6,650 nucleotides of DNA, from contig DMKW01000266.1 of NCBI GenBank assembly GCA_003454135.1, positions 3,195-9,844 on the forward strand, in the 5' to 3' direction. The position numbers and the translations under genes are program-made. The notes below the pieces were generated by a model, which worked only from the letters and a program-made list of their open reading frames with translations, made no database searches and was not told the origin of the DNA. The stretch is from Microbacteriaceae bacterium. GTDB lineage: Bacteria > Actinomycetota > Actinomycetes > Actinomycetales > Microbacteriaceae. Shown here piece by piece: positions 5,619 to 6,650 of this stretch; positions within the stretch are counted from its first letter, which is position 1; every line of letters begins with the position of its first letter.

Positions 5619-6650
5619 CTAGGCCAGATATGAGTTGACGATGAGATCTCCGCGCACCTCGCGGAGTTCGTCGAGCACACGATCGACGAGCGCCGCCGAT
5701 ACGCCGGACGCGAGGATGTCGTGCGGTCCGATGGGCTGGAGCTTTCCACACCGCACGCGGATCACCTCCCAGCCGGCGGACCGCAGCAGCCGGTCTTTGC
5801 GCCGGTCCGTGTGCTCACGCCGTCCAACGTGTTCGAGCCCGCCCCGCCCCGTCGTGTCGTATTCGATCGCGACGCGGAACTCGGGGATCACGATGTCCGG
5901 CCAGACTTCGATGTGGTTGAAGAACGGTCGCGGCACCCGCACGGCATTCGGTTCCATGTCGATGGCCAGCCGGGCAGCGAGCCGTTGCCGCAAATCCGCC
6001 TCAGCGGCGGAGGCGCTCTTCGGCGCCCACGGGCTGCGAAACGCCTCGCCGACGTCGAACCGATCGGCGGCGGCCCGGGCATGCAGGCAAGTGCGACAGC
6101 GCCGGCCGGCCAGCATTCTCTCCACCGTCGCCTCGTAGCTGCCGTGGCCGACCGGGCACAGCCAGGAATAGCGGCGGGCGGTGCCGGTCTCCATTGCCAG
6201 CTGCCGTTGCATCCGCGGGGCAACGATCGACAGCAGCTCGTCGCGCGTGACCGGTGCGCCGTCGAGGCGCCGACACAGGTAACAGCGATCGTCGGCCGGG
6301 TCCGACTCGATGCGATCGAGATCGCGAGGGTGCCCGCAGGCATATGGCGGCGCTGGCGGCGCCGTCTTCGCCGCGACGGGCGGTCGTCGGCGCACCGCGA
6401 GGGCGGCGCACTCCGGGCACCACGTCGAGTGCCGGCGCGACCCGCGGGGGCGCTGCCGTTGCTCCGCGGGGGTGGCGACGAACCGATGCCCGGCGTCGCA
6501 CTCCCAGACCAGGTAGACCTCAGCGGCGGGAGGCACCTGGGTCAGGGTGATCCCGTGATTGAGATCGGGGTGATACTGCCGCACGAGCACGGGATACCGT
6601 TCCCAGTCCGCGCGAAACCGCCCGATCTCGTAGGGAACGCCGGTGTTCTT
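5619..6650 (-). CDS. Zinc-finger protein with C-terminal Vsr/DUF559-like nuclease domain, 5'-truncated by the window edge
   Basis: Probable DNA-binding endonuclease-fold protein; no specific function is known to me. The frame is open to the last base, giving 343 residues. A GTG at 6590 is in frame, but the residues before it (WERYP then VLVRQYHPDLN) fit the start of the first zinc-ribbon module, so the true start lies outside. Numbered from the edge: finger 1 is Cys51-x3-His55 ... Cys78-x2-Cys81 in the W-C-GH ... CP-C style of the 'probable zinc-ribbon' (DUF4379-like) repeats; finger 2 is Cys105-x-His107 ... Cys123-x2-Cys126, more diverged; finger 3 is Cys165-x3-His169 ... Cys185-x2-Cys188. 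The C-terminal part (about 212-335) has WPDIVIP, VAIEYD, then H-x-D-x3-D and a GWEVIRVR strand. This is the layout of Vsr/DUF559-type PD-(D/E)XK domains, with Asp252, Glu263 and Asp265 as candidate metal ligands. It could be a housekeeping, mobile-element or defence nuclease; no partner gene is visible. Confidence 0.85.
   Translation of the reverse strand, partial: KNTGVPYEIGRFRADWERYPVLVRQYHPDLNHGITLTQVPPAAEVYLVWECDAGHRFVATPAEQRQRPRGSRRHSTWCPECAALAVRRRPPVAAKTAPPAPPYACGHPRDLDRIESDPADDRCYLCRRLDGAPVTRDELLSIVAPRMQRQLAMETGTARRYSWLCPVGHGSYEATVERMLAGRRCRTCLHARAAADRFDVGEAFRSPWAPKSASAAEADLRQRLAARLAIDMEPNAVRVPRPFFNHIEVWPDIVIPEFRVAIEYDTTGRGGLEHVGRREHTDRRKDRLLRSAGWEVIRVRCGKLQPIGPHDILASGVSAALVDRVLDELREVRGDLIVNSYLA

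Noticed and set aside
4514..5638. 374-codon plus-strand frame
   Set aside because: Overlaps the end of the transporter and lies antisense to the secreted protein, whose signal peptide and repeats show it is the real gene.
1..6650. Search for CRISPR repeats, tRNA genes, insertion-sequence ends and toxin-antitoxin or defence operons
   Set aside because: No spaced direct repeats, cloverleaf-like segments, transposase motifs or paired small genes were seen; the only possible defence-related item is the lone nuclease-domain gene at the right edge.

Overview
The window is GC-rich, densely coded and starts three of its genes on GTG. It carries a DUF2510 protein, an actinobacterial hallmark, and a pyruvate kinase of the usual high-GC Gram-positive type. 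I infer an actinobacterium, probably of the Microbacteriaceae. The family-level guess rests on protein flavour only and is not proven by the sequence.

Layout from left to right. A 5'-truncated pyruvate kinase gene (pyk, +) runs in from the left edge and ends in a strong stem-loop. Facing it is a minus-strand gene for a small four-helix membrane protein with an N-terminal DUF2510 motif. Upstream of that, also on minus, lies a tandem-domain universal stress protein (USP). It is divergent from a plus-strand NRAMP-superfamily metal-ion transporter; the two share a roughly 170-base intergenic region with a promoter-like element in each direction. The transporter converges on a minus-strand gene for a secreted protein of unknown function built from two copies of a ~90-residue unit, with a perfect 9-bp stem-loop between the two genes. 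After about 200 bases with no convincing gene comes the 3' part of a minus-strand gene for a multi-zinc-finger protein with a C-terminal Vsr/DUF559-like PD-(D/E)XK nuclease domain. Its frame stays open to the right edge, so its start lies outside the window.

The genes do not form one operon or one pathway. pyk is core glycolysis. The USP/transporter pair might be co-regulated under stress or metal limitation, but that is inference from divergence only. The points most worth a second look are the non-canonical metal-site residues in the transporter, the duplicated secreted protein, and the zinc-finger/nuclease fusion. I see no tRNA, rRNA, CRISPR array, insertion sequence, prophage or recognisable complete defence system.
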